Shown: positions 11,125 to 24,800 of the stretch, piece after piece
How the letters are laid out: every line of letters starts with the position of its first letter
How positions within the stretch are numbered: position 1 is the stretch's first letter
Assembly (NCBI GenBank): GCA_963978905.1
Contig: OZ022257.1
Coordinates: 21,349,774 to 21,413,773 of the forward strand
Reading direction: 5' to 3'
Length of the DNA: 64,000 nucleotides
DNA from: Trichostrongylus colubriformis
Taxonomy: Eukaryota > Nematoda > Chromadorea > Rhabditida > Trichostrongylidae
The notes under the pieces: generated by a model
What the model saw: the letters and a program-made list of their open reading frames with translations, nothing else
What the model was told of the DNA's origin: nothing
Databases searched by the model: none
Program-made: the position numbers and the translations under genes

Positions 11125-11394
11125 AGCTCACCTTAATAAATCACAGTATCGTGCAGGCACAGTTACAGATTGACGTTGTAATAGTGAGTACCCCTGATGA
11201 CAGCACTGAACGTCACATTTCAAAATAAGCTCAAGGTGCTGATATGAAATAAGAGGTGCTTAGGATTAACCAACAAGGAGAATTTTGACACAAGATTACA
11301 AAAAGAGAAAAGGCTTCCTGAGCTAAACGTGTATTTACCGCGATATTGTCGCGTGAGAGTGAGTCTGTTCCCTTTGGATGATATGACGACCGCA

Positions 11395-11695
11395 GATACT
11401 CAGACTTGCGCCTCGGTAAAGATGCAGACTTCGTGACTGTGGATCGAACTATCTGGTCACGGAGAGGATTGCAATACCTCAGTAATCCTGGAATGTACGT
11501 TTGAAACATGCACATAATGTCTTCATTCTTTCTTTCACACAGCAAACCACTGCAACGGAGCGCTGTGGCGAGCTGGTATTTTGCTTCGAAACTGCAGGAA
11601 AGAATCGTGGGAGGAGATGAAAATACTGTGGTCCCCAGGCGAGACAGAAATGAACAGAATTCACGAGCGGAATGCTTCTGTTTGATTGCAAGGGT
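11395..11695 (+). repeat. Repeat family F, copy 2
   Basis: The block contains 'gtggatcgaactatctgg', 'cagtaatcctggaatgta' and then the same roughly 170-bp tail found at 5370-5540 in the 4.6-kb gene ('gcaggaaagaatcgtg', 'acgagcggaatgct'). It lacks the N-terminal half of the family. The conserved frame has one stop and the tail has small indels relative to 5.4 kb. Confidence 0.72.
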
Positions 11696-11699
11696 ATAG

Positions 11700-12870
11700 A
11701 AACCTGCAGTTTCAGCCACTATTCTCTATAATCACCATGCAGATCCCATTTTTTATTCAAATTTTCTTTTCCTTAGAAACTGAAAACTGTTATGAGACGA
11801 TTTTGAAATCTCACTCAAAACTTCCGCACCTCGTTTGTGCAGTTTTTTGGATATCTCACATAGGATGTTTTGGAGTTTTTGCATCGTCGCTGAAGGAGCT
11901 GGAACCCTACCTGGAAACGTGTTTTCGATGAACTTCGGTAGGTCTTCCACCGAGAACTTGCACTGCTATGAAAAGAACTCGCTCGCAGAATTTTGTTAGT
12001 CTGTGCTTACGATAGGCCATGAAAAGTGGCAGCATGGCGAACATTTTTGACCACTGTCTTTCTTGAACGTAAATTTGTATGGCTCCGCTCCTACCATTGG
12101 GAACTGCCAATTTCGCTACCGAATTAGTCGTTATCTTTCTGGCTAAATGCCACAAGTTTCGCAAAAGTTCTGGAGGTGTCCTTTGCCACCACACAAAAAT
12201 CGTATTTTCCTACCGCTTGAGAAACGGTTGAAATATCGCTCCTTCTGGAAGTCGTCGATAGTCTTCATATGTAGACGATAATGCAGGTTACCCCCTACAG
12301 AGTAATACCCACAATGTGGAAGGCCTCAAAATTTACTGCTGAAAAATCAGTACGAAATAGTCAATGTGAAAACCGGCGGAAACTTTTTGCGTGACCTAAT
12401 AGGTTCTCTCCAGGTACTGACATTATACGTTGAATGCACGCAATTTTTCATTTTTTTTTGTCTTTAGGTACTGTGTTCATCAAATCGATGCAACTACGGA
12501 TTTTCCATTTAGCGATACCTTTGGGCATTCGTAATCTGTGGCTCTCTCACAGAGGAATGCTTAAGATGAGTGAAGGTCACTGCCACACTCATTACGAAAG
12601 ATTCATTTATTTCTCAACTGAAGCTCACAGAACCATGAACAAGTGGAGGGCATGTTCGTCGTATTATCGGCAGAACTAATGTGGTTTGTGTTGTGCAATC
12701 TATCACCTACTGCTTATCAGTCGTGACCTTTCCAGTCTCATTTTCAAATAGTCGGCCTTCCCTTTCCTTCGCCGCAAACCCGTTCATAACATTATTCAAT
12801 TTTGTTCTCGTTTCGCTTGCAACCGCCCCTTTTCTCTTTCAATTTTTCGAACGTTAAGTCTTCACTATTT
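11700..12870. other. No gene recognised
   Basis: Open frames up to 95 codons occur on both strands with no clear protein family, repeat partner or matched splice pairs. Confidence 0.4.
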
Positions 12871-12881
12871 AGTATTAGGAG

Positions 12882-15800
12882 ATGACAGTTTCGAAAGACT
12901 TCGAATACAAAGATGCTGATGGCACAGTAATGAAAGGCAGCTTGCATTACCCAGAGTAGGTTAATTTTTTTTTCTCGAAGCAATTTTAACTAGTAATCTG
13001 AGAATCAAGACCACTCGAAAAAAGCATAGCAAGTGAGACAGGTATCTGGGTTAGTGGCCAGTACGATTTTCCTTCCTAAAAGCAGAGTAGTTCGAACGGA
13101 ATTGAGGGAATGTGAACAATATTATTCTCACATTGCTTGCCCAGAATGTCGCAGCCCCTGCAGCCGTAGAGCGTAGCGACATTGTATCTCCTACCACTCC
13201 CACCCGTGCCATAATGATTCTCTACTACTGCACAAAATATTCCCATTCGAAGAAAGATTGGGAGGTTTTATGAGAACGAACGCAAGTGAGCAACTCGAGA
13301 CGCTTCCGATTCCCTCCAACTGCGAAACGATTTGTTAGAACCTGCGAAGGAATCTTTTCAATCGCTTAGGTCAAGTGCGAAAGTGTGTTAGTTCACTGGT
13401 GTTGTAGTGAGTAAGGTACTTGTTATATGCATAAGAGTCCGGTTGCGGGTTCAGAGAAAAAGGGAGAAGAAATAGTCGATAATACCACTTAAAACTTGAA
13501 GAACAATCACGTGGCTCGTTTCGGCTCCTGATTCAAACGGTCCATTGTTCTTTCTTCAACACTCGGAGGCTCATCAGTGAGAAAGGTGCCGATGAGGACA
13601 AGGATCTTCTTAAAAGGCAGGGTAGGAAAAGAAAAATAAGAGACTAATATGAATTGAAGACAAAAAGAGTAAAAATTAATAGCAGTCCCAGTACCCACAA
13701 CTAAAACAACAAAGAAGTCATACCTGTATGGTTGATATGAATTTCCACAAAAATAGGCCTCCGAAATAGAAAAAAAACCGAAATACAGCCATTCGACGAA
13801 CCATACAACATTTCTGAAAGTCAATGAAGAAACAAGCAATGGTCTCAATCGGTCTAAGGATGAGATACCGAAGAAAGACACTCAACGTAACAATTCTAAA
13901 TTTTGCAAAGAAAAGTAACAAGCGTAAAAACGGGTGGAAGTATAGGATTGAGCAGTAGGAAAAACACAAAGAAGACAACTGAAGCTCCCATAATTCAATT
14001 AAGGCTATCTACATTCCTTTTTCCGATCATTACGATGGAGGCTGTGTTCAACCAGAACTCTGTATGTAACTGTGGGGTAGGTAGCAGTGATGAGTGCATA
14101 AGTAACTGTGGAAAGGTGTCATATGTAGCAGTGATGAGTGCAATCGGAAAAAGGAATAAATTTCGTTATGAACTATAGGGACATGAAAAAGCACTCGAAA
14201 CGAACATCAATAAACTTATTACTCTATATACACTTAATAATATCGAGTATAAAACTCTTGGATATCCATTATGCAAACATCCTGTATCTTCTTCATGGAC
14301 ACTTGCATTTTCTTGTACGTACACGTGCATTCCTTGCACGTACTAGCAATTCTGAGAGTTACAATATTAAAGGCACCATTAGGGGTAAGGGAAAACTGAG
14401 TTCTGGAAGTACATCATCTCTGAAACGAACCTTCTACTTCAGAAAGGGCCAGATGTGATGTGGTGAAAATGGCATAAAAACGCGTCTTGGAGTCATATTG
14501 CGGCCCCGCAGCTCGTTATGCCGTTATGCCGTTATGCGCCCGGGGGAGTCGACGTGGAGGGGCGGGACAACAATCGCGGCCGGCTGGTCGAGACTCTGGC
14601 CTGTCTTCAGTCCACTCCGACCAGAGACGCAGAGTAGAGAGCGAGAAGGGGGAATTTCGGGTTCCTATTTCGTGTTTTTTTGCCGTTTCATGTCGTTCTT
14701 TTTCTACTGTTATATTACTGAGCACCTCTACTTTCGTAATCCCCCAATTTGCCAAAATTGCCCCTAATGCTGTCTTTAAATATCTGATGCTCAGTGTTTC
14801 TGGAATTGTTAGATCATGATGCGAAAACCTTATAATTTCAAAAATCAAATCACGTGCTTTATTATATAGTCTGAAATTTACCTTATTTACATTCACTTCA
14901 ATATTCTTGTCCAAGTAATGGATACAAGTTTAAAAGTAGTGAGACTTTCTGACTTCTGTGGTATCTCTGTAAACTTCTCCAATATACTACTCGTCTATAG
15001 CTATTTCGTCTTGATTGTGTAGGACCAAAGAATCATTCATATATCTGTATGGTATGAACAGTTTATTCTCATTGTGCTTCATGTTCTCAGAATAATTATA
15101 TTTCATCATAGAGAGTGATTGGCCAATAGTGGACTATAATTACTACCGTGAGGAACGCCTTAGAAGCCCTCCTCGTCTTTAAAAAAAACGTGGTCGATAC
15201 TGCCATGCCTGACGGTACAAAGTGTTCGACTAACATTAATATTGTTAATAGCCAAGTATGTTATGATGGTTCTGTTCCTATCTTGTATTATTCGTGAATA
15301 GTCATCAAAAATGGCGTTCAATATGGGAAAAAATTTGCTTGGAGTGCCTTGGCTGAGGGCTAATTCTGCTGCTATGAGCACCGGTTGTAAATCGGAACTT
15401 AACCGGGTTTTCATGTAGCTTAGGTAGTGCGTATATTACAGGAAGATCGACTTCTGTGTCATGTTGTAGTTTGGTAAAAGTACAAAAGGTTTATGGCAAT
15501 GAGCTTCAAGGTAAGTTCAAGTTTGCTAGTATCAAGAAAGCGTTTTTTACGTATTACTTTTTACGCATTATTACGTGTTTTTCGTGAGCTCTTTTGTAAA
15601 AGATCCACTATTTCATATCATATTCGATATGCATTCCTTCCATGAAAGGCACACCACGCGATAATTACATCAGTGACTTACTTCCATGGGGCAACTAGGA
15701 CATTGTGTAACTCACCTTGTTGCGGCTGCATGATTCACCCTCACTGTATTGTCAGCGATTTACCAGCGTGCGTTCAAGTGCAGAAGAAAGCCTGCAATGA

Positions 15801-18800
15801 GAAGATGATTCAATGACATTCCGATGATGAAAACAGCTTCCAACGTTGGAATTGGTCCTTTAGGCCAGGGATGATTTGGTTGGGTGAACGTGACTCGGTT
15901 GTGTTCGATCAAACACAACACCGTGAGGGTGAACCATGCAACCGCAACAAATATGCAGTTTGAGCAGTCCAAGGTCCTACTTCCTCCAAGCCTGTAAACC
16001 ACTAATCTGATTATCGCGTGGTGTGCCTTTCAAGTAATACCTTAAATTCCTTATATTATTATGGAAGTGTGTGGAGGGGTACCTATTTAATATGTCCATC
16101 TTATTGTCATTGATTTTATGCTTGCTTCGAAAAAAGGCAACGACCTGTTCGACATCACTAAAGTATATATTTTCAACTACCAGCATTGAAATTCATATTC
16201 ATTTTTGAGCTTAGTTCCTTTATGCAGAGTTTCTCCGAAGTCTTTATGTTCGCTAATGCCTAGATTCCCAGTTATAACATGATCGTAATGTGTGTAAAAT
16301 GTATTTGATAAGTTTTTCATGGGTACAGATACAACTTCCCTTGATTAATTCTTCCAACTTCGAAGTGTTTGAGACCTTTAGTACGTTATTATGGCTGAAT
16401 ATTGTATCTGAGCGTGGTTATTATGATTATATAATTTGTATGGGTTTGAGTACCATATCAGAATCATTGTTCTAACAGCTAAGACTCGTCTAACATGTTC
16501 AGAGTTGAAAATCCTGTTGAATGCAATTTAGGATTTTGAGGATTTTGCATCTGAAACGCATGATTACATTGTGACACAATGGTTTGGCTTCTTTGACCTC
16601 GTTGTGATGACAATGGCAGTGTGCTAGTATGCATAAAATCAACTATTATTATTGTCAACTTTCTACAATGTTCACTGTGCAAGATTTTAATATTTATAGT
16701 TTCCCAATTTGATAGATGCTTTGACTAGTCTGCAGTACTGTATGATCATAAATCTATCTCAAATTACTTGGTTTGTGGGTTTGTGAGCTCAAGGCTCCCC
16801 GGTGAACTAATTGTGAGGAACACTACTTTTTGACTGTTTACTGGATTATTTATTCGACTCTTGTTGCTGCCTTTGCTTCTTACTGCTGTTGCTATCGTCT
16901 AGAGCTATTTCGAAGTCACGCTATATTCTCTTAGGCTTGGATTTACTGTCACTTGATCTTGGTGACTTGGCAGCAGTCGATTGATTCGGCCATTCTCTTG
17001 ATCGGTGTGTTCCCTTATTTTTTTTCTGCTAAATTATTTATTTTTTTTTATTATTTTTTTTTTATTTTTTTATCAAAAAAAATTATTTTTTTCTGCTAAA
17101 GCCATCGTATCAGGTGATTTTGTTCTTTAATTGTTGTTCATTGCGCATGGATAATGCCATGCCCACCCGCTCAGGGACGTCGAGAAAAAACACAGGACTG
17201 GTTTGTCAAGTCCAGCGGCCGATATGGATCTTGGTAGCGCAATAACAAGTCAATACCAGCAAAGAACAAGGAGCTAACAGAGAAAAACGATAGTTACTAC
17301 AAGGATGCTGAGTTATGGGCAAAAGCTTCGGTGCCGGACGGGACTCGAACCCGCACTTAATCCTTTCCGGGGATATGCGCTAATCCATTACACTACCGAC
17401 ACCACCTTCACCCTAACTCAGCTTTCTGAATGGTATATTTACCATAGCTTATCAGCACTCACACGTCACAGCATTCCCCGGAAAGGATGAAGTGCGGGTT
17501 CGAGTCCCGTCCGGCACCGAAGCTTTTGCCCATAACTCAGCATCCTTGTAGTAACTTTCGCATCGCGAGCTGCGGCGATGAACAGCAGTTATCATAAATT
17601 AAAAAAAACGATAGTATTAGGAAGAGGAACTAGGAGCTGCAGGAAAAGTTAGTAATTTGAGGAGCCAGACTCTGAAACAGTCAGAGTCGCCTCAGGATTC
17701 TCCTGAATTATTTTTATCTGATTTTGTTCCCTCATCAAATTTTACGTCTGCAGTGGATGATACTGAGTTGAAATGAAGATTTCCAGGCGTACCCCAAGTT
17801 TCCCATCCGGTGCCCGGACTCCTCTCGTCTTACATAATGCCATCATCAATCACTAATTTCGCTTTCACTGTGATCACAGTATAATTTCGGAAGATAGGAG
17901 TGACAAATGTAACCGCTTATTACGTGGTCACAGTTTATGGCATGAAAATAGGGGGAAATTAGTTATGCTTGAACTGTAGAGTATTTTCTATTATTACAAA
18001 TTTCTCTTCTATAGTAGCTATACAATACTCATTCGAATAAAACCTTGACTTTTCACTGCATAGTTTCTAGTGATGACTTATTTGTGTGACAGCAACTGGA
18101 GTTACCTTATAGTTGATCCCTTGCTTGAACTCCCAACATAGTACATGCCACAAGCTTCACCAAAACTTAACTGAAACCGCCACTTCAACACCGTACGAGT
18201 AGGGCCACGCTTCTCGCTGCTGAGAATTTCACTTTCTGTCATTGTCTTCGCACCCTCTTCCCTTCCGACGCTGTTTGTATTTTAATTGGTAAGATAATTG
18301 GTTAGGTATCGTAGAATAACCCGAGTTTGCGGTGCTGCTGTCTCTGGTACGAGTTTAGTACGCGGAGAGAAACACCGCATTGCAGTAAAAGAACTATTGA
18401 GGCAGACAGTGTAAAAACACCGGTGAAACAGCCGCGACCATCTATGATGCATTTGTTAAGATCTCCAATTTTTAGCAAAGTCACCCGCAAATTGCCTGCT
18501 GTCCTGGTGATGCATGCCTTCGGTGGTTGCAGTGAATTCGAGAGCGAGAGAGCAGCTGCTCTTGCAAACGTACGTTTTTACTGAAATTTACCGTTTCCAT
18601 GTATTTGTAAGCGACCGTGAATGCTCCACACGTTTTGACGATTCGATTTCTCCACAAGGGTCAAAGCGCAAGACGAGAATCATATCTCGCCATCGTGGTG
18701 TAAGCATGTCAACTTAATGACTTTGCGGATTCCTTTCACAATAATCAGGGCTGATTAAAGGCACATTCCAGGATCCTAGGGTTTTACAGCTCCCACCGCG

Positions 18801-21800
18801 GTCAGATAGTTCGACATGCAGCCAATAGGCTGTACCTTCTTCGAGAAGTGGGTTATACATGCAATATTCACTGCACAAATCCTGGAACGTGCAGAGCCAA
18901 AGGAGCAGGCGCGACACTACAGGCAGCCAAGGCCCGTCCACCCCAGATGTGATTGTTGGCAGTGACTGTGGCAACGGTGGCAACAACGTGGCAAGTAAGC
19001 GGATGTGGGTCAATTCTATCGTGACCCAGGATGGGAAGCCGCGCCGGAGGGCGGAGCATGCGACATCGCACTCGTCACGGCCGAGTTGGCAGAACACGGG
19101 ATGTGAATCTCAATAGGACGGGAGCCGATAGCGTCTAACGGATGTTACTGTTTTTTATGCTATTATTTATCGCTAGAGGTTTGATGCTTATGGCTCTAGA
19201 GAATCGGTTCGCTCGGCTTCACTGAGAGATCTCAGACTTTTATTACAATTTTACCTGAATTCCAGGGGTAGTTAAGAGTGAAGCACGCGTTTCATTGTGC
19301 TTGTACACAGTTATGTTATTTTTCTACGTGTTTAGTGTTTAGTTGCGTCTCTTTTATTTCTTTGTATAGTCTTCACAGGGATAAGATTTCGTTGCGTCAT
19401 AATCATCTGTTGAGTTTTAGGTACGCCACGTCCTTCAGTGAGATTTGTCTGTCTCCAATTTGGCGCGCGGTGTGCGCGAGGCCCGACGGGGTGGAGGTCG
19501 ATAGGTCAAAATTCCGCGCAACCGCGCGCGGCGAACGTCGCGAGTCGTTTGGAATTCCGCTCAAGATGCAATGGACTGCAACCGTTAGGAACCTTTGAAG
19601 GTTGCACCTATTTTCAGCGCTGGCGGCTATTTGCTTTTGTTCTTATGCTTTCTGAGATAACTGAAATATTGAAGGTAATTCAAATGTTATTGTTTTCTCT
19701 CGTTCTGCAGTGAGTAATCCATAGAAGTTTCTTCAGGAGCATTAACAGTTGACGCAACCCATCAAGACACCACAACAGTCGCGTCAAGTACAGTAGAGGC
19801 AGTAACAGCTATGCCTTTAGTACCTTCGAAGGACGATGGAGAGCACATACTGCAGTCTTAAAGAATTCTAATTTACAACATATTGCTAAAAATTGGTGCA
19901 ATCCTTAAAGGTCCCTTACGGTACCAGCGCACTACGTCTTGAGCGGATTCCCAAACGCGCCGCGAGTGCGACGCCGCAAGAAGTAATGTTTTATCGACCC
20001 CCACCAGGCTCGACGATAGAATCGGCCGTCCTCCCAAATAAGGCCTACGATTTGTGTGATAATATTATAATATAAGGAAGAGATGTAGTTGATGAAGGAG
20101 ACATTGTATGAAGGAACAGGATGGAGTGCAAGTGTTCCGACTGGTGAGGCCAGGTCAGGTTGCGCGGCGGACACGCCCATTGGCACGCTGCGGGTTGCAA
20201 TCAGATAAACACGGGTAAAAACTCGCTGCCAAAGCTCCTCCCCTAAAAATGCTCAGGCAAATCTGGGAGAGCCCGGACGGCGAAGGGCACATCACGCTCG
20301 GACAATTCGCGAAGCGTGGCCGCGTGCGGTGACCCGATTCAGTGCCGGCCTCTAGAAATCGGAACACTCGCAACTCACCGTGATGGAACAGGTGGTATCC
20401 CAGAATTCCTCACAGACAACATCAGGGATAATTTGATTACTAAGTAATCCCTTGAATAAGTTGGTTGCATGGAAATTATAGATCCAAAAGAGCTATCTAT
20501 GGCCAAATGTGATGAAAAAACGCCCCTCCGACTGTTGAAACGGCGCAACGAAGAACACCTGACGCCTTGGATGACAGACCCCGCCCTCAGACGACGTGAT
20601 TCCTGGTAAACTTCGAAGAGAGGTCGATGAGAGGGTCAAGAATATGCGGGGAGATCGGAGGAAGTATAGCGCGCTTCCGCAGTTTTAGGTCAAATCTCAT
20701 TCTAGAAAATGGATGCTGTCGTGTTTCCAAACATTCCCCTGTGTATATTAGCAACATGCCAATGGAAATCTCTTCGGGGTTACCATTCTCTTGACGGAAT
20801 GTTCTTCCGCGTCGAGAATCAGTAGAGGGAAGGGGGTCCCATTCCTCGGATCTTCGGCCATTTTCTTCCGTTTTTTCACCATCGTATTACTGAGCATCTC
20901 GACGTTCATATCCACTACTTCTTTTACCTTTCTTCCTAACTTCGCCTAATGCTGCCTTTGAGATACCATCCACGATAAGTAATTGGAAGACTCGCTTTCC
21001 GCGGTGATTCGTCCAAGGCCAGATGTCAGAAGGCATTATATTTGCATTTTCGGGAGCCTCCTTCGGAATTCTCTTTCTTGGCGTATTCCTCACCACCTCT
21101 AACTTCACAATTCAAAGCATCTATCCAAACAAGGTAGCCTTGGAATATACATTCAAAAAGGCCACTTCATGAGACTGTTTTCAAGAGAATAATTTTTGGG
21201 AAAATTTCATATCTCTCGAACAGAACCTATGGAATAGTAAGAGTAGATGAAATCTGACTGCATGTAAATCTTATGTCAGTTTCCATACTGATTGAAAACA
21301 TGAGTCTACATATGCATATCTGCGGAAAGTCTGAGCTTTGTTTGAGCTTGCTGTAACTTCTAAGGAAAAGCATAGTAGTTCCCACCTTGTAACCGCTGGG
21401 GTTCCACAAGCCATGCTCTTCATTTTTGATAACGCTAGAACAGATGTAGTCGGTCTGCGGGAGATAATGGTGTAGAAATTGAGTAAACTGTGCTCAACAC
21501 AAGGTGAAATCTATGTATAGCTGATCTGCCGCATGTGCATTCGTGCCATCAGTAAAAGTGCCGTGCTTTTGATGTAGCTCTATTCCACAGCATGAACTAC
21601 ACCTTAACACAGTTTGCAGTTGAGGTCGCGCCGGTAAACTGTGCAGAATTATTTGAACGCTACTCTCCGCTCACAATCGAGTCCCTCGAAAAGTTGCTGA
21701 TACTATTGAAACATTTGAATTTAGTTGGGCTTCGTCGCTCTTGCTGCCGATGTATACGGAAAAGGAAAAAAAGGAGGTACTGTTGAAGAAAATTTTACTC

Positions 21801-24800
21801 TGATGAAACCACTGACAGCCGACAGGATGGGCGTTCTCAGGAGACGTCTCCTAGCTGCTGTAGAAGCTGTGCGCAGCCTACCGGAAGTAGATCCGAAAAG
21901 GGTGAGTTAAGAAAATTTGTTTATCACTGGAGCCAGTTTCTAAAGTGTTCATAACTACAGAGCGTTTTTCAACCATTACTAGTGGAGCTGTACTAGGTCT
22001 TTTTTGGTAGGAATCCATTCAGTTGAATTCATATCAAGGTAGAACGCGTCAAATTTTATAAGTGTTCAGTTTGTCATTGAAAGGCCGCAAAAAATACCGC
22101 TCCTTTGAGTGTAGTACTGGATAGTGGGAGTTTCCAAATATGAGGTCAGTCCAGGAGCTCTAGATCACTTCACATTTGATGGTAGAAATTTCCTTGGACC
22201 GAGCCCGATGATCGGCCACTTGAGCGGTGATAAGCGCTCAAGCTACATTTCGATTAGCTGACCAGCTCATTCAGTCGTCGTTGGTCTTGAAATTGTCTTT
22301 TGACATTGACCGCATATCCGTAGCAGCAAGATTTTGACAAGGCTGTGAAATTACTGAAACCTTTTGTCGAGACCCGCGGAGTGACGTTGAGTCATCTGAG
22401 CATTGTTGAGATGTCTACAACGGCTAAGAATTTTTGCCTTCGAAATGCTGACAGGTATTTTGAAAATATAAAGACATTCCATCTCAATACAGCGCACATC
22501 GTGACTCTAATGAAAGAATGTTTACACACAACATTTCCAGGTGGCTGAGTACGTATTATTGTCAAACTAGAGATTTAGCAATAGGTCAGCGCTTAGTCCC
22601 AGTGTTTGCGATCTGTTTCATAAACAGAATCGAAGAACTAGTGTTGAAAGGCCAGCCATTGCTGTAGATACATAGATGTCTGCTTCAATATAACATCAAC
22701 ACTGTCCTAAATATATGAGTGTTTCCGCTCAGACGAATCGTGTATGGAAAAAGAAGTACTTTGTCATTTATATATTCAACTTATAATTGCTTACTGAGGG
22801 TCGTATGTAAAGTTTCAAGCGAAAAAGTGAGAACCGGCTAAAATACAGCTCGAAATTGGAGGCCGAGGGGCCGGGCCCTCAGAGATGCGTGCCCCGTTGT
22901 TCGCCACGGTCGAAGACACTGAGTAGAGCCGAAAGTTACGTTAACAGTTCCACTCTGCGTCCCCGACCGCGGAGCACAACAACGGGGCAGGCATTTATTC
23001 TGAAACCCCGCTCCCTCGACCACCACTTTCAGGAGCTGTATACAGGGGATGCCAAAAGAACAAAGTGATTTTCTTCTCCACTTTCAACCCCACTTTGGAC
23101 GACCTTCAGCAAATTCTGACCAGGTATTTTCATACCCAAATTCAAGAATAGACCTCACACTATCACTAAGCTCCGTAAAAGCCTTTTGCAAGAGCAGGAT
23201 CGGGAGCTTGTTCCGAGTGAACAAGATGTGTCACCTCAAAATCCGAAATTTCGTCGACCCTGTTCACAACCTTGCTGAGACCCTTTCACTCTGAGTACCC
23301 AAGGAGATTCATATTGGGTGGTGTTTTTGAACATTTTTTTCCGGGTCCCCAGCGCCCTTCGTTTCCAAGATTCAGAACGTGCTGTTACCACTGAACCCCT
23401 CCAGAGGCAGGTTCGAGGCATGAAAAATGATACTTCGCATATGCAGAGTTGCCCGAGCAGCAAAAGCTCTACTACTTTCAAGAACAAAAGGGCGACCCAG
23501 AGTCAGCTCCACCGTTATAAGCGGACTTTGATACCGTAGATGATCTGAAGCCCGAATGCGCCCATTGAAGGCTCCGTATTTTGATGAAGGTGGAAGTAGT
23601 GAGTCTCAGCTTGCTCCTGTTTCTGAAGGGACATTTCGAGAGTATTTTGCCCCAATACTTTCATTCTTTTTCGCTTCCCTTTGTTTTGTATACTAGGCGG
23701 ATGTGAGCCGTGAGCAAAATTACTTTGTTTTTGGCACGCCCTGTATTTGCCGGATTCTCACTTTTTGGAGTTTGGAGTTTGATTGGAATTGTGCATGCGG
23801 CTCCTATATATAGTAACAAAAAACTCATTTCTCCGTACACGATCCCTCTAAGAACCAGCAGTCTCAATACATCAAACTCACGACAGAAAAAGGTTGGCTT
23901 CCCTCCCTGAATACCCAGATGAAGGTGTCCGATGAAATGCTCAGTGTGAAATGCTACAGAAAAACTTGATCCAAGACATCTGTGGTAGAGTTACTGCTGC
24001 GATTCGAAGGTGTCTCGTTTAAGCAAGCTAGATGATGATGTTGTGAAAGTGATATTCCTAATGGCGATATCAAAAGCAAACTGGTGTGAAACAGGCTCTT
24101 TGATGAGCGGTGCATATTAGAGGGCTGTGCTAAATATACGCATGGTACAAATGGCGATGGAGCGACACTCGGCGTGATCTATCTAATTGAATGTTGGATA
24201 TGTAACTCAGCGTTCATTTAGGAGCTTGGAAGTACATTAGACACGCTTTATAACATTTCGCTGGCTAAAGACGTGGAAGTATATGAACACCATTAGGAGT
24301 GCATACGATTGAGGAGCAATGTGGAAAAGACTTGCCGTTTCTGCCAGAAAAGTGCTTAAGACATTTCAGATTTCCACAAGAATTCTGATAATGAACAACC
24401 GAAATGCATGTTTATCCGTCTTAAATAACCATTTGCACCCCATTGCGAGCTACTTCTGGAAGGGGAGCCATGCAACTCTCAACTATATGAGGAGAGCATG
24501 GCATCTCTCATTCTCTTACAACGACTGACTCGAAGTTGTTTCGCTGTTGCGCTGGAGAACTGGGTGTGCTGAGATTTCTCCAGTGTTTTCTATAGAATTC
24601 CGTTAGAACAGCTAGGGGAATAATGCGTTTGGTGGTATAGCGGACAAAATCCTAAGTCGTTAAGAAAGACGATCCGGTAAGTCGTTAAGAAAGACGATCC
24701 GGTCGAAACGTCAGACATCCATAAATATACCACCTAGCAAACTCTTTGGCATGGAAGGAAAAAAATTAGGAGCAGTTTTACACCGTTTGTGCTGATGCTT

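Noticed and set aside
13507..13978. Overlapping hydrophobic reverse-strand frames of 124 and 86 codons
   Set aside because: Phe/Leu/Ser-rich translation arises from A-rich text on the + strand inside hydrolase intron 1. No splice sites or partner exons were seen.
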